Positions 45,590 to 55,182 of a DNA stretch of 64,000 bases are shown here, in pieces. Position 1 is the first letter of the stretch, and each line of letters opens with the position of its first letter. Made by a program: the position numbers and the translations under genes. The notes below the pieces were generated by a model. The model had not been told where the DNA came from. It saw only the letters and a list, made by a program, of their open reading frames with translations, and ran no database searches. Origin of the DNA: Jejuia sp043557195 (GTDB lineage: Bacteria; Bacteroidota; Bacteroidia; Flavobacteriales; Flavobacteriaceae); the NCBI GenBank assembly GCA_043557195.1, contig CP121314.1, forward strand, positions 434,001 through 498,000, read 5' to 3'.

Positions 45590-45632
45590 CAAAATTAACA
45601 GAATGAAAACCTAAAAAACATGATATATGTCA
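45590..45632 (-). promoter_or_regulatory. Crp/Fnr-type site plus -7 box upstream of hemN
   Basis: TGATATATGTCA (45621-45632, within ATGATATATGTCAT) has one half-site of the weaker TGATA form. TAATTTTG on the minus strand (45590-45597) is a perfect -7 box. The centres are 33 bp apart, and the hemN ATG is 17 bp downstream. On the plus strand the nearest box-like sequence (GCATTTTG, 45645-45652) is only 22 bp from the site, so sodC is not activated in the same geometry and might be blocked instead. Confidence 0.75.
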
Positions 45633-45696
45633 TATCACTTTCTTGCATTTTGTACAATTAAACCTTAACTTCGAATGCATAAAAATTTCCAAAACC

Positions 45697-46263
45697 ATGA
45701 AAAAAATCACAATTTTATTATTAGTTATAACCGTAGGATTTACGGCTTGCAAGAAAAAGAAAGAAGAGGTTAAAGTTGAAGAAGAAACTGTAACTACTGA
45801 GGTTGTTAAAGCTAAAAAAGTTAAAATAGCACTTAATTCTAAAAGCGACACGAATACTAGTGGTAATGTGGTGTTTAAAGAAGAAGATGGTAATGTAACC
45901 ATGACGGCAATTATTAGTGGATTAGAAGCTGGTGAACATGCTATACACATTCATGCAACTGCAGATTGCTCTTCACCTGACGGAAAATCGGCTGGAGGCC
46001 ACTGGAACCCAACGGGGCAACCACATGGTAAATGGGGCAACGACACAGGATATCATAAAGGCGATATAGGCAATTTTACTGCTGACGAAAACGGTAATGG
46101 CACTATTTCTAAAACAACTGACGAATGGTGTATTGGTTGTGGAGATGCTACTAAAGATATTTTAGGTAAAGCTATTATTGTTCACGCAGGAGCAGATGAT
46201 TTTACGTCTCAGCCTTCTGGGGCTGCTGGTGCTAGAGTAAGTTGTGCAGGGATTATTGAGTAA
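45697..46263 (+). CDS. sodC: Cu/Zn superoxide dismutase lipoprotein
   Basis: A 188-residue lipoprotein superoxide dismutase counted from the ATG at 45697; an upstream in-frame start at 45643 would spoil the signal peptide. The lipobox is VGFTAC with C18, followed by a lysine/glutamate-rich linker. Copper and zinc ligands are visible: HAIHIHATADC, GGHWNPTGQPHG, GYHKGDIGNF and IIVHAGADDF. CSSPDGKSAGGHWNP and VSCAGII hold the disulfide cysteines. It converts superoxide in the periplasm. It is divergent from hemN, with a Crp/Fnr site between them. Confidence 0.94.
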   Translation: MKKITILLLVITVGFTACKKKKEEVKVEEETVTTEVVKAKKVKIALNSKSDTNTSGNVVFKEEDGNVTMTAIISGLEAGEHAIHIHATADCSSPDGKSAGGHWNPTGQPHGKWGNDTGYHKGDIGNFTADENGNGTISKTTDEWCIGCGDATKDILGKAIIVHAGADDFTSQPSGAAGARVSCAGIIE

Positions 46264-46286
46264 AAACTTAATATTTTGATATAGTG

Positions 46287-46313
46287 AAAAGCTGCCTTAG
46301 GGTAGCTTTTTTT
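46287..46313 (+). terminator. Rho-independent terminator after sodC
   Basis: AAAGCT-G-CC pairs with GG-G-TAGCTTT-like sequence around a TTA loop with one mismatch, followed by seven T. Confidence 0.7.
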
Positions 46314-46337
46314 ATGTTGATATTAGACACTAGAAAA

Positions 46338-46565
46338 TCATTTAGGATACTGCTTCTTTATATTCCGAATCAAATCTTCTAATCCATTTATTTTTAACTC
46401 ATAAACTTGGGTTAACATTTCACCCAACTTGCCTTTAGGAAAACCTTTGCTATGATACCAAACCACATAATACTCTGGTAAATCTATGAGGTATCTATCT
46501 TTATATTTACCGTAGGGCATTTTGGTATGCGCCAAATCTATCAAGAATTGTTTATCTGGCAACAT
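46338..46565 (-). CDS. DUF3820-family protein
   Basis: A 75-residue cytoplasmic protein with the DUF3820 core (MPYGKYKDRYLIDLPEYYVVW, residues 16-36). Members are small, and their biochemical role is not established. The start overlaps the stop of the DUF922 gene by one base (TAATG), so the two are probably translated together. Confidence 0.82.
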   Translation of the reverse strand: MLPDKQFLIDLAHTKMPYGKYKDRYLIDLPEYYVVWYHSKGFPKGKLGEMLTQVYELKINGLEDLIRNIKKQYPK

Positions 46566-47107
46566 TAGTCTCTTGATTTAAAAGATTCTAACATTTTCAA
46601 TTCATTTATCACAAACACTTTCCATTTTTTCTGCATCTCAACATTTCGTGAAAAATCTGTTTCTGAATCATACTTATCTTGAAACGCTGCAAGTTCTTTA
46701 TTAATATCTCTATGAATAGTTCTTAAACGTTTTGCGACATCATTTGTAGTTTTTAAAAGACTGATACGTTTTCTAAACTTACGTGCAAACAATTCGGTAA
46801 TATCAAAATGCAATTGCTCGTGTCCAAGCACATGGTTATCGGCGCGTTCTGGTTTATACCAAGACTGTTCTGGATAAAAATGGGCATGAACTTCTGTAGT
46901 AAAACTAATAACGCGTTTGTCGCTTTCCTTAATTGAAAAACCAAAAGTAATCCCTGATGCTGTAGTGGCTACCGCGCTAACATTACGTTGCGGTTTTGCC
47001 TTAAAATCGTTCCAAGTTAAACGGTAATTATTACTCCAAGGCATTACAGGTTCGTTATCATTCTGAATAAAAAATAACAAACATATTACTAAAAGAATTT
47101 TATGCAC
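46565..47107 (-). CDS. DUF922 protein, putative secreted zinc protease
   Basis: A 180-residue protein with a hydrophobic N-terminus (1-16) that could be a short signal peptide or anchor. LTWNDFKAKP and VLGHEQLHFDITELFARKFRK are the marks of DUF922. The HExxH-like HEQLH, followed by D and E, suggests a metal site, and the family has been proposed to contain secreted zinc proteases. Activity is inferred. It precedes the DUF3820 gene and follows the LysM protein gene by 41 bp. Confidence 0.8.
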   Translation of the reverse strand: MHKILLVICLLFFIQNDNEPVMPWSNNYRLTWNDFKAKPQRNVSAVATTASGITFGFSIKESDKRVISFTTEVHAHFYPEQSWYKPERADNHVLGHEQLHFDITELFARKFRKRISLLKTTNDVAKRLRTIHRDINKELAAFQDKYDSETDFSRNVEMQKKWKVFVINELKMLESFKSRD

Positions 47108-47148
47108 TATGATGAAAGTTTGATGGAAAAACGCAAAATAAGTCTTAC

Positions 47149-49083
47149 TTATTGCGCTACCTCAACAATCTTAAGGTCGTCATACTTTACAAGATATACA
47201 GCATCATTAAAATACCCGCCAAACATTTTCTTTTTGTAGGCAAATTTGTTCTCAACATATCCTGTTAAAGGCGCTTCATTAACTGACATAAACAAATCAT
47301 CTGAAGTAACCATACGTAACACAACATCCATCATTAAATCAAAACCTTTTACAGCACGCTTTCCTGGAGAAATATTATAAACCTTACGATAGTTTTTAAC
47401 AAACAAATTACCGTCATCTTCAGTGATACTCTTAGAGGATGTCGCGAAAGTAAACTGTAATTTTGAAAGGTGTGTATTGTTTACCTCATCCCCTTCAAAA
47501 GCACCATTAAATCTTGTAGTTGTTAAAATAATTTCCGCTTTTTCTAGCTCAGGTTTTTCTGGATCAACCTTTAAATTTAGAGCAGCCAAAACACTTGTAG
47601 CTCCTGAAATAAAACTTTCGTTTTGAGTTTCTAAAAACACAATGTTTTTTCCAGGTTTCAACGCTGTTTCAATATCCTCTTTAGTTACAAAATACTCATC
47701 TTTTCCTTCTTTATTCTTTCTAGAAAACACAATAGTAGCGGCATTAAATTCTCTTTTAAGTGCGTTCGCTATTGCCATATTTTTAGAATCAGCAAGAATT
47801 AAAATATTCTTAGGCACACTATCATTTTTCACATAATTGATGATTTTCTCCTTTAATAAATCATCTGAAGGTCTTGTTTGAAACACATTATCATGTAATT
47901 TTATTGTCGTACCAATAGGAGAAATAGCAGGAACATTGTATTTCCTAAGTGCATTAGCTACAGTATTAAAATTATTGGTGGTTAATGGTCCTATAACAGC
48001 ATCGACATTCTCAAAATCATTATCTGATAAAATTCGAGATACTGCCGTATTTTGATATTTGGTGTCATATACATCTAACTTTAGCGAAATCCCCAACTTC
48101 TTTAGCGAATCAATAGCCATAAGCACTCCAGAGTAAAAATCAAGTGAGGCATCTAAATACGGGTCTTTTTCAATACTCCTTTTAGTTTCAGCAATGGAAT
48201 CAAACTCCACACGATTTAGTCGAAATGGTAGCATCAAAGCGATATGCTTTGTTTCATAGTCTTTAATTCTACTAGCCAAATTTGTTACTGCTAAATCTTC
48301 TACCGTAATACCTTTAGTTTCAGAAAACGGAATTTTAAGAATCATACCAGATTTTAAACCACTTTCAGCTAAACCTGGATTGAGTTTTTCTAATTCTTCC
48401 TTTTCCAAATCGAGCTTCACTTTTAGTCTGTAAAAACCTTCCTTTGGTAAAACTTTATAGTAACTGTATTTTTCATCAACTTCCTTTTCTTCAGCCGTAT
48501 CAATATTTGGTACATAAATTTGTTGTCCTTCCTGCAAAACCTCACCCATATTTGGGTTTAACGCTTCTAGTTCTGCAACGGTAATTCCAAACTTGTAAGC
48601 AATACGCCATTTTCCTTCTTTAGGTTGAACAACGTAGGTTTTGTTCTCTTCAACCTCTTCTTCAACTTTGGTAATTTTGAATACAGGAATTTGAAGTTTA
48701 TCACCTTTTCTCAAATTATTTGCATACAAAAATGTATTGTACTTTTTTATATCCTCAATATCAACATCGTACTTTTTTGAAATGCTGTAAAGTGTTTCTT
48801 TTCGCTTGGTTTTATGCTTTTTAAACCCCTGCAACTCTTTAATTTCAGTAATTTTAGGCTTTTTTGCTTTAGAAACAGGAATGATTAAAATCGTATTAGG
48901 TTTTAGTCCTTTTTTGGCATCAGGATTTAAACTGTATATATCAAAAGGGGTTACATAATAGCGCTTTGCTATTTCTTCTATAGTTTCACCTTTTTTAACT
49001 TGATGTGTACTGTAATTCTGAGCATTTACTGCCGTTATTCCAAAAAATAGGGTAACAATTAGGACTAAGAAAAATCTATGCAT
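47149..49083 (-). CDS. LysM repeats plus periplasmic binding-protein-like domain
   Basis: A 644-residue exported protein. After a signal peptide (1-21, ending TAVNAQ) come four LysM modules (about 24-70, 92-135, 145-190 and 205-255), each ending with a V/I-P such as ILIIP, LQIP, IYVP and LKIP. From about residue 280 a type I periplasmic-binding fold resembling branched-chain amino-acid receptors follows (IALMLPFRLN, VDAVIGPLTTNN, PAISPIGTT). LysM would fix it to peptidoglycan. This architecture next to guaA recurs in Flavobacteriaceae as far as I know. The ligand is unknown. Confidence 0.9.
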   Translation of the reverse strand: MHRFFLVLIVTLFFGITAVNAQNYSTHQVKKGETIEEIAKRYYVTPFDIYSLNPDAKKGLKPNTILIIPVSKAKKPKITEIKELQGFKKHKTKRKETLYSISKKYDVDIEDIKKYNTFLYANNLRKGDKLQIPVFKITKVEEEVEENKTYVVQPKEGKWRIAYKFGITVAELEALNPNMGEVLQEGQQIYVPNIDTAEEKEVDEKYSYYKVLPKEGFYRLKVKLDLEKEELEKLNPGLAESGLKSGMILKIPFSETKGITVEDLAVTNLASRIKDYETKHIALMLPFRLNRVEFDSIAETKRSIEKDPYLDASLDFYSGVLMAIDSLKKLGISLKLDVYDTKYQNTAVSRILSDNDFENVDAVIGPLTTNNFNTVANALRKYNVPAISPIGTTIKLHDNVFQTRPSDDLLKEKIINYVKNDSVPKNILILADSKNMAIANALKREFNAATIVFSRKNKEGKDEYFVTKEDIETALKPGKNIVFLETQNESFISGATSVLAALNLKVDPEKPELEKAEIILTTTRFNGAFEGDEVNNTHLSKLQFTFATSSKSITEDDGNLFVKNYRKVYNISPGKRAVKGFDLMMDVVLRMVTSDDLFMSVNEAPLTGYVENKFAYKKKMFGGYFNDAVYLVKYDDLKIVEVAQ

Positions 49084-49219
49084 TGTATTGTTGTTTAATA
49101 GCTAAACCTATATTAAATAGTTTATATACGTTATTTATTGTGTAAAAGATGCATTTAGTATGCCAAAATGTTATTAACATCTAAAATATATGACACGTTT
49201 AATATAGAAAAGACACAAT

Positions 49220-50755
49220 TTATTCCCACTCAATCGTTGCCGGAGGTTTAGAGCTTATATCATAAACCACTCTGTTTACACCTTTTACCTTATTTATAAT
49301 ATCATTTGATGTTTTTTGAAGAAACTCATACGGTAAGTTTACCCAATCAGCTGTCATACCATCTGTACTCTCAACTGCTCGTAGAGCTACACATTTCTCA
49401 TAAGTACGTTCATCTCCCATTACACCAACACTATTTACGGGTAACAACATTGCACCCGCTTGCCATACTTTATCGTATAATCCCCATTCTTTTAATCCGT
49501 TGATAAAAATATGATCAACTTCCTGAAGCATTCTTACTTTTTCAGCAGTAATATCACCTAAAATACGAATACCCAGACCAGGTCCAGGAAAAGGATGACG
49601 CCCCAATAATTCTGGATCTATACCCAAAGTAGCGCCAACACGTCGTACTTCATCTTTAAAAATGGCACGTAACGGTTCTACTATTTTAAGCTTCATAAAA
49701 TCAGGAAGTCCTCCAACATTATGATGACTTTTTATTGTTGCCGAAGGTCCTCCAGTAGCAGAAACACTCTCAATCACATCAGGATAAATAGTACCTTGTG
49801 CTAACCATTTTACATCTTGTAGCTTATGTGCTTCATCATCAAAAACTTCAATAAAAGCATTACCTATGGCTTTTCGCTTTTTCTCTGGATCTTCAATACC
49901 TTTTAAAGCATCTAAAAATCTATCTGAAGCATCAACGCCTTTTACATTAAGCCCCATACCTTCATACTGATTCAAAACACTTTCAAATTCATTCTTACGA
50001 AGTAAACCATTATTAACGAAAATACAATACAGGTTTTTACCAATAGCTTTATTTAGCAATACAGCCGCAACAGTAGAATCTACACCACCCGATAAACCTA
50101 AAACAACTTTGTCATTTCCTACTTTTTCTTGAATAGCTTCAACAGTCTCTTCTACAAAAGACTGGGGTGTCCAATCTTGGTGCAAGCCAGCAATACTAAC
50201 CAAAAAGTTTTCCAATACTTGCTTTCCATCTGTAGAATGATACACTTCTGGGTGAAATTGAATAGCATACGTTTCTTCACCATTAATTCTAAAAGCAGCA
50301 TTTTCTACATCATGAGTGCTTGCAATTAAAACACCATGTTCTGGTAACTTTTTAATTGTATCGGAATGACTCATCCAAACCTGACTTCCTGTATGAATAT
50401 GTGCAAAAAACGGTTCATTCCCTTTAATGAAAGACAAATTAGCTCGCCCATACTCCCTAGTGTTTGACGGCGCTACTTCTCCTCCAGAAAAGTGCGCTAA
50501 ATATTGAGCCCCGTAGCAAACTGCCAGTATTGGCTTTTTTCCTCTAATTTTAGATAAATCTGGATGCAAAGCATCTTCTCCCCTAACGGAATTTGGGCTA
50601 CCCGACAGAATCACTGCCTTATAGTCTTCTAAATTTTTAGGAATTTTATTGAATGGATGAATTTCGGAGTATATGTTGAGTTCCCTAACTCTACGTCCAA
50701 TAAGTTGTGTGTATTGGCTACCGAAGTCTAAAATGAGTACCTTATCATGTTGCAT
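49220..50755 (-). CDS. guaA: GMP synthase (glutamine-hydrolysing)
   Basis: A 511-residue enzyme that converts XMP to GMP with ATP and glutamine. The N-terminal class I amidotransferase has the nucleophile in ILAVCYGAQYLAH and the FHPEVYHS triad residues. The ATP-pyrophosphatase P-loop GLSGGVDSTVAAVLL follows near 220, and the C-terminal dimerisation domain ends with the typical PPATIEWE. ATG at 50755 is chosen over a TTG two codons earlier. The gene is complete and ordinary. Confidence 0.97.
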   Translation of the reverse strand: MQHDKVLILDFGSQYTQLIGRRVRELNIYSEIHPFNKIPKNLEDYKAVILSGSPNSVRGEDALHPDLSKIRGKKPILAVCYGAQYLAHFSGGEVAPSNTREYGRANLSFIKGNEPFFAHIHTGSQVWMSHSDTIKKLPEHGVLIASTHDVENAAFRINGEETYAIQFHPEVYHSTDGKQVLENFLVSIAGLHQDWTPQSFVEETVEAIQEKVGNDKVVLGLSGGVDSTVAAVLLNKAIGKNLYCIFVNNGLLRKNEFESVLNQYEGMGLNVKGVDASDRFLDALKGIEDPEKKRKAIGNAFIEVFDDEAHKLQDVKWLAQGTIYPDVIESVSATGGPSATIKSHHNVGGLPDFMKLKIVEPLRAIFKDEVRRVGATLGIDPELLGRHPFPGPGLGIRILGDITAEKVRMLQEVDHIFINGLKEWGLYDKVWQAGAMLLPVNSVGVMGDERTYEKCVALRAVESTDGMTADWVNLPYEFLQKTSNDIINKVKGVNRVVYDISSKPPATIEWE

Positions 50756-50933
50756 GCGCAAAAATAGGAATTGATTTTTTATTGAGCCCTTAGTATAATT
50801 GATTTTTTAATTAGTTTTTTTAAACATAATTTGTGAATAACTGAGAATACTTTATTTACCGTTAATCCTACCTATTCCGATTTGATTTAAATATATTAAA
50901 TGGGTATTTTAGAGAAAAATATTTGTGCCCAAA

Positions 50934-52805
50934 ATGAAAAAGTTCGTTTACTACTCATTTATATTGTCTCTACAATTTTGCTTTTTACAAGCTCAAGACA
51001 ACACACTTATAGACAGCTTAAAACATGAACTTGAAATCAGAAAAACAGATGATTCAATAAAAGTTAGCATTTTAATCAATCTTAATAAAAACCTCAAATA
51101 TTCTAAACCCGAAGAAGCAAAAGCTTATGCGCTCCAGAGCATTAAAATCTCAAATAGGATAAACAATAGATTTGGTATAGCCGCTGGAAACATGCACATA
51201 GGCGATTATTATCTTAATAAAAGTGAAAATGATTCTGCCTTATACTATTATGATATTGCAAAAAAGAATTTTGATGCTATTTCGTATACAAGAGGACTCA
51301 TATTTATCAACCACGCTATTTCTATAGTCAAAGAAACTTCAGGAGACTTAGATGAAGCTATTGCTATTACTAAAGACAATCTAAAATTAATAGAAGAAAC
51401 GGAAGACGATGACGATCCTTCAAAAATAAAATTTTTAGGTTCTCATCATGATGCACTATCCATCCGTTATGCTGAAAAGGGTAACTACAAAATAGCCTTA
51501 ACCGAAGCTTTTAAAGCTTTAGAGTATTTTGAAGAAGCAAAAGATTCTAGAAGAGCTGGTGCCTTAGAGCAAATAGGCATCATTCAATCTACCCAAAAAA
51601 ATTATGAGACTGCCATAAAATACTATAAACAAGCCGTAGAAATCTATGAGCAAGAGCATCAGGAGTGGTCACTAACCTACGTTAATACTTCATTGGGAAG
51701 TTCTTATAAAAAATTAGATGACTATCCTAACGCTAAAAAACACTACGAGTTAGCCATCAAATATGCTGAAGAATTTGAGGATAAATTTGCCCTTTCTGAT
51801 GCAATAACTGGTATAGCAGAATTAGAAATGGAAAACGAAAACTATGCTAAAGCTAAAACACATTTTCTAGAAGTTAAGACTATTGCTGAGGAAGAAAACT
51901 ACAAGCTTAATTTAGCCAATGCACTTCATGGATTGTCTAGAATCGCATATGAATATAAAGACTACGAAACAGCCCTTGAATATAATGATGAAGCTATTAA
52001 ACTTGCCAAACCAAATGACGCTCTAGCCTATTTAAAACGTTTTTATCCATACCGTGCTACAATATTGCAAGCACAAAACAATTATAAAGAAGCTATAGTT
52101 TATCTTAATGCATCTCAAGAAGTTAATGACAGTTTATATTCAATTGCCAAAACTCAACAAATTGAGGAATTAAAAACGATTTATGAAACCGAAAAAAAGG
52201 AACAACAAATAGCTTTACAAGAAACTGAAATTGATTTATTAGAAAAACAGGGAGAAGTTAGTACTTTATATATCACTTTATTGGGCTTTGGTTTATTACT
52301 AGCATTAATTGGTTTTTATGCCTTAAGACAAAAATTAAAGCGCAGTAAAACCGAAAGAGAAAAATTAAATCTAGAACTTGACTTTAAGAAAAAGGAACTC
52401 ACAACCCATGCGCTACATCTAGCAAAAAAGAATGAAGTTTTAGAAAACTTAAAACAACAAGCTAAAACATTTAAAGCATCTGAAAAAAACTCTCAAAAAG
52501 GGTATAACCAACTGATTAGAACTATTAATTTTGATTTAAAAGACGATAACAACTGGGAAAACTTTAGTCACTATTTTGAACAAGTACACACTGGTTTTAA
52601 TAATACCGTAAAACAAAAATTTCCAGAGGTTACGTCTAATGAACTAAGATTGATGGCTTTATTGAAGATGAATTTGTCTTCTAAAGAAATAGCCAATATT
52701 TTAAATATTTCTCCTGAAGGCATAAAAAAAGCGCGTTACAGATTACGTAAAAAATTAGGGATTACTACAGAAGACTCTTTGCAGGATTTAGTATTGAACC
52801 TCTAA
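50934..52805 (+). CDS. TPR sensor with a transmembrane helix and a LuxR-type helix-turn-helix
   Basis: A 623-residue protein counted from the ATG at 50934; a GTG three codons upstream is also open. It has a signal peptide (1-20, ending FCFLQAQ), about eight tetratricopeptide repeats in the periplasmic part (50-410), a coiled segment, one membrane helix (about 448-468, LYITLLGFGLLLALIGFYAL), a cytoplasmic coiled coil, and a C-terminal LuxR-like helix-turn-helix (MNLSSKEIANILNISPEGIKKA). It is a one-component membrane regulator of a kind common in Bacteroidota. Its 3' end overlaps the convergent bshC gene by 4 bp. Target and signal are unknown. Confidence 0.9.
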   Translation: MKKFVYYSFILSLQFCFLQAQDNTLIDSLKHELEIRKTDDSIKVSILINLNKNLKYSKPEEAKAYALQSIKISNRINNRFGIAAGNMHIGDYYLNKSENDSALYYYDIAKKNFDAISYTRGLIFINHAISIVKETSGDLDEAIAITKDNLKLIEETEDDDDPSKIKFLGSHHDALSIRYAEKGNYKIALTEAFKALEYFEEAKDSRRAGALEQIGIIQSTQKNYETAIKYYKQAVEIYEQEHQEWSLTYVNTSLGSSYKKLDDYPNAKKHYELAIKYAEEFEDKFALSDAITGIAELEMENENYAKAKTHFLEVKTIAEEENYKLNLANALHGLSRIAYEYKDYETALEYNDEAIKLAKPNDALAYLKRFYPYRATILQAQNNYKEAIVYLNASQEVNDSLYSIAKTQQIEELKTIYETEKKEQQIALQETEIDLLEKQGEVSTLYITLLGFGLLLALIGFYALRQKLKRSKTEREKLNLELDFKKKELTTHALHLAKKNEVLENLKQQAKTFKASEKNSQKGYNQLIRTINFDLKDDNNWENFSHYFEQVHTGFNNTVKQKFPEVTSNELRLMALLKMNLSSKEIANILNISPEGIKKARYRLRKKLGITTEDSLQDLVLNL

Positions 52806-54403
52806 ATAGTCAATACTGAAAATTCTTGATGCAGGGGTTTCAAGTTTTCAATTAAATGCTTGATTAAGCCATCGCCGTATTCCAAATAAAACTCAGAGAA
52901 ATTTGCACTACGTTCTTGTAAACTACCATTTGGAAATAATTCATTTTGAAGTTCTGTCATTCTAGAAACTTGGTCTGACAGAGCTTTCTTTTGCGCTTTA
53001 AGCAAACGTTTCTCTAATTTTTCTAACCCTTTTAGTTGTTTAGCTTCTTGAGCTTTTACAGATCCTAAGAACGATTTATCGGTTTGTTCTGCTAATTTGT
53101 AAAGATTGTCAAATTGTTGGTTTAAGACATTTTTTTCTTCTGAAAAGTCAATATTAATATTTGAAATTTTTCGCACTTTACGATTGATAAATCTATCGCG
53201 ACTTAAAAATATCTCTTCGCTTGAAATATCTAGTTTTTCAAGTTTTTTATGTTGCTTTTCAGTTTTAATTAACACTGAATTTCTTAATAAAAGTATTGGA
53301 AAGGTAACATCTACAGTATCAAAATAGGATTTTAGCTGCATCCAATACGCCAATTCGCCACCACCACCTATGTAACACAAATTTGGCAATATTACTTCTT
53401 GATACAGTGGACGCATTATCACATTCGGAGAAAACCGTTCAGGCACCTCTTCGAGGTGTTTTAGTATTTCACTCTTGCTCCAAACAAAATTGGTGTTTAA
53501 AACTTTAAATGTTTCATCTTCATAAACGATACGTTCACGTAAATTTTCTTTTATGTAAAACAGATTTATTTCTCTAGGATTTACTTGAATAGAATAATCA
53601 TCAGAAACATTCGACAATTTAGCATTAGTAGCATTTACCGTCCTGAATGACGTTTGACTGATTAACTCTTTTTCTACATAAGGTATGAAGAGGCGTTTCA
53701 ATGCGTTATCATTTGCATCTATTATCACTAAACCATAATCCTTAAATAATTCGTTCGCTAAAAAACGTGTTGCATCTGCTAGGTTATTATGCTTTAAATA
53801 GGCGTTTTCAAATAAACCCTTTAAATCTTTAGCATTATTTGAATTACCCAAATCTTGAGAAAACAAATCTAAAACCTCATCTAAACCTTCAGTTGACAAT
53901 TCTCCTACAGCACCTTTTGCCTCTTTATTCCATTGAAACTTCTTTCCTTTAAAATTGAAATAGTTTATTTCATCAAAATCATGATCTTCCGTCGCCATCC
54001 AATAGACAGGAACAAAATTGTATTCTGGATATTTTCCCTTTAACTCTTTTGAAAGGTTTATGGCTGAAACTATTTTGTAAAGAAAGTAAAGTGGGCCAGT
54101 AAATAAATTGAGTTGATGCCCTGTTGTAATAGTAAATGTATCTTCTGAATCTAGGCTTTCAATATGTTGAATTGTTAAGTCTGAAGTTTGAAGGGTTTTA
54201 TATTGTTTTTTTAATACTTCAATCAAAATAGTTCTCGACTGCGCTAGAACAGACAACTTTTTCTCTTCAATTTGAGCTTTAAAATTTTCAATAGCAGGAA
54301 ACTGATTGTAAAATGGTTTTAAACCAGAATTTTGATCTAAATAATCACAAATTAACTTTGAAAAATAACCTGTTTCTCTAAACGGAAGATAGTCTTGCTG
54401 CAT
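52802..54403 (-). CDS. bshC: Bacillithiol biosynthesis cysteine-adding enzyme BshC
   Basis: A 533-residue cytoplasmic enzyme that adds cysteine to GlcN-malate to give bacillithiol, the low-molecular-weight thiol of many Firmicutes and Bacteroidota. Recognised by overall length, the N-terminal YLPFRETGYFSKLICDYL, TITTGHQLNLFTGPLYFLYK near 90, and VYWMATEDHDFDE. It starts 71 bp after the lipoprotein gene on the same strand. No bshA or bshB gene lies in the window. Confidence 0.93.
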   Translation of the reverse strand: MQQDYLPFRETGYFSKLICDYLDQNSGLKPFYNQFPAIENFKAQIEEKKLSVLAQSRTILIEVLKKQYKTLQTSDLTIQHIESLDSEDTFTITTGHQLNLFTGPLYFLYKIVSAINLSKELKGKYPEYNFVPVYWMATEDHDFDEINYFNFKGKKFQWNKEAKGAVGELSTEGLDEVLDLFSQDLGNSNNAKDLKGLFENAYLKHNNLADATRFLANELFKDYGLVIIDANDNALKRLFIPYVEKELISQTSFRTVNATNAKLSNVSDDYSIQVNPREINLFYIKENLRERIVYEDETFKVLNTNFVWSKSEILKHLEEVPERFSPNVIMRPLYQEVILPNLCYIGGGGELAYWMQLKSYFDTVDVTFPILLLRNSVLIKTEKQHKKLEKLDISSEEIFLSRDRFINRKVRKISNINIDFSEEKNVLNQQFDNLYKLAEQTDKSFLGSVKAQEAKQLKGLEKLEKRLLKAQKKALSDQVSRMTELQNELFPNGSLQERSANFSEFYLEYGDGLIKHLIENLKPLHQEFSVLTI

Positions 54404-54474
54404 ATTTCAATTAAAAACATGTAAATATACAGTTATTCCATTTTCTAAAATCTAAAATTTAAGTTAAGACTTAA

Positions 54475-55182
54475 CTAGAGTACCCTAAATTGGAATACAC
54501 CAGATTCTGAAGTATTTCCGGTTGCATCTTTAGTGATAATTTTCCAATAATAAATTGTACCAGAAGTAACAGATACGTTTAACTCGCTAGCTGTAACATC
54601 TGAAGCATGAATATCTGGATTGTTATTAGTGCCTAGATAAACATCATAACTAGCTATATCGTTATCAACATCACTTCCCGTCCATCTTAAAGTAACATTT
54701 CCAGCATTAACCGATGCTGCCATATCAGGAGAATTAATTGTTGCTGGGAAAGGTGCATATGTTTCTACTCCAGGGCCAGAGTTATAAAATTTCCAGGTTT
54801 CACTTTCAGCAATCACGGTACCGCGTTTAGAAATAACATACCAAGAATAAGGTGTTGCCCTATTCAGCACTATACCAATTTTATCTTCAGTAGTTTCATC
54901 TTCAATGGTAGATCCATCAACTAAATTTGTTACAAAAATGCTATAGCTTTCGGCAATTTCACTTGCTTCCCATTCAAAAACTACAGTACTCTCTGTTGGA
55001 GTAATGTCCGCTCCTATATTACACAAACCATCCTTATGAGGAAACTGTAAGCTTACTGTTAGCCTTTCTATTTGACTAGGCTCTTCGGGATCTAAAGTAT
55101 CTGGATCTGGTTCTATAGTTGAAGGACTACTGCAGGCAAACATCAAAAGACTCAAACTAAATATGTAAATTAATCTTTTCAT
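54475..55182 (-). CDS. Lipoprotein with fibronectin-type repeats
   Basis: A 235-residue surface or periplasmic lipoprotein. The lipobox is LLMFACS (cysteine about residue 17), followed by a proline/glutamate-rich linker. Two beta-sandwich repeats follow, each with a fibronectin-like pattern (VFEWEASEIAESYSIFVTN; LRWTGSDVDNDIASYDVYLG). The start overlaps the stop of the 1804-residue leucine-rich protein by 4 bp, which implies joint translation and perhaps a partner role at the cell surface. The function is unknown. Confidence 0.85.
   Translation of the reverse strand: MKRLIYIFSLSLLMFACSSPSTIEPDPDTLDPEEPSQIERLTVSLQFPHKDGLCNIGADITPTESTVVFEWEASEIAESYSIFVTNLVDGSTIEDETTEDKIGIVLNRATPYSWYVISKRGTVIAESETWKFYNSGPGVETYAPFPATINSPDMAASVNAGNVTLRWTGSDVDNDIASYDVYLGTNNNPDIHASDVTASELNVSVTSGTIYYWKIITKDATGNTSESGVFQFRVL

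Noticed and set aside
54462..54476. AGTTAAGACTTAACT palindrome at the end of the lipoprotein gene as a terminator
   Set aside because: The arms are short and AT-rich, the loop would have to open several pairs, and there is no clean T run after it.
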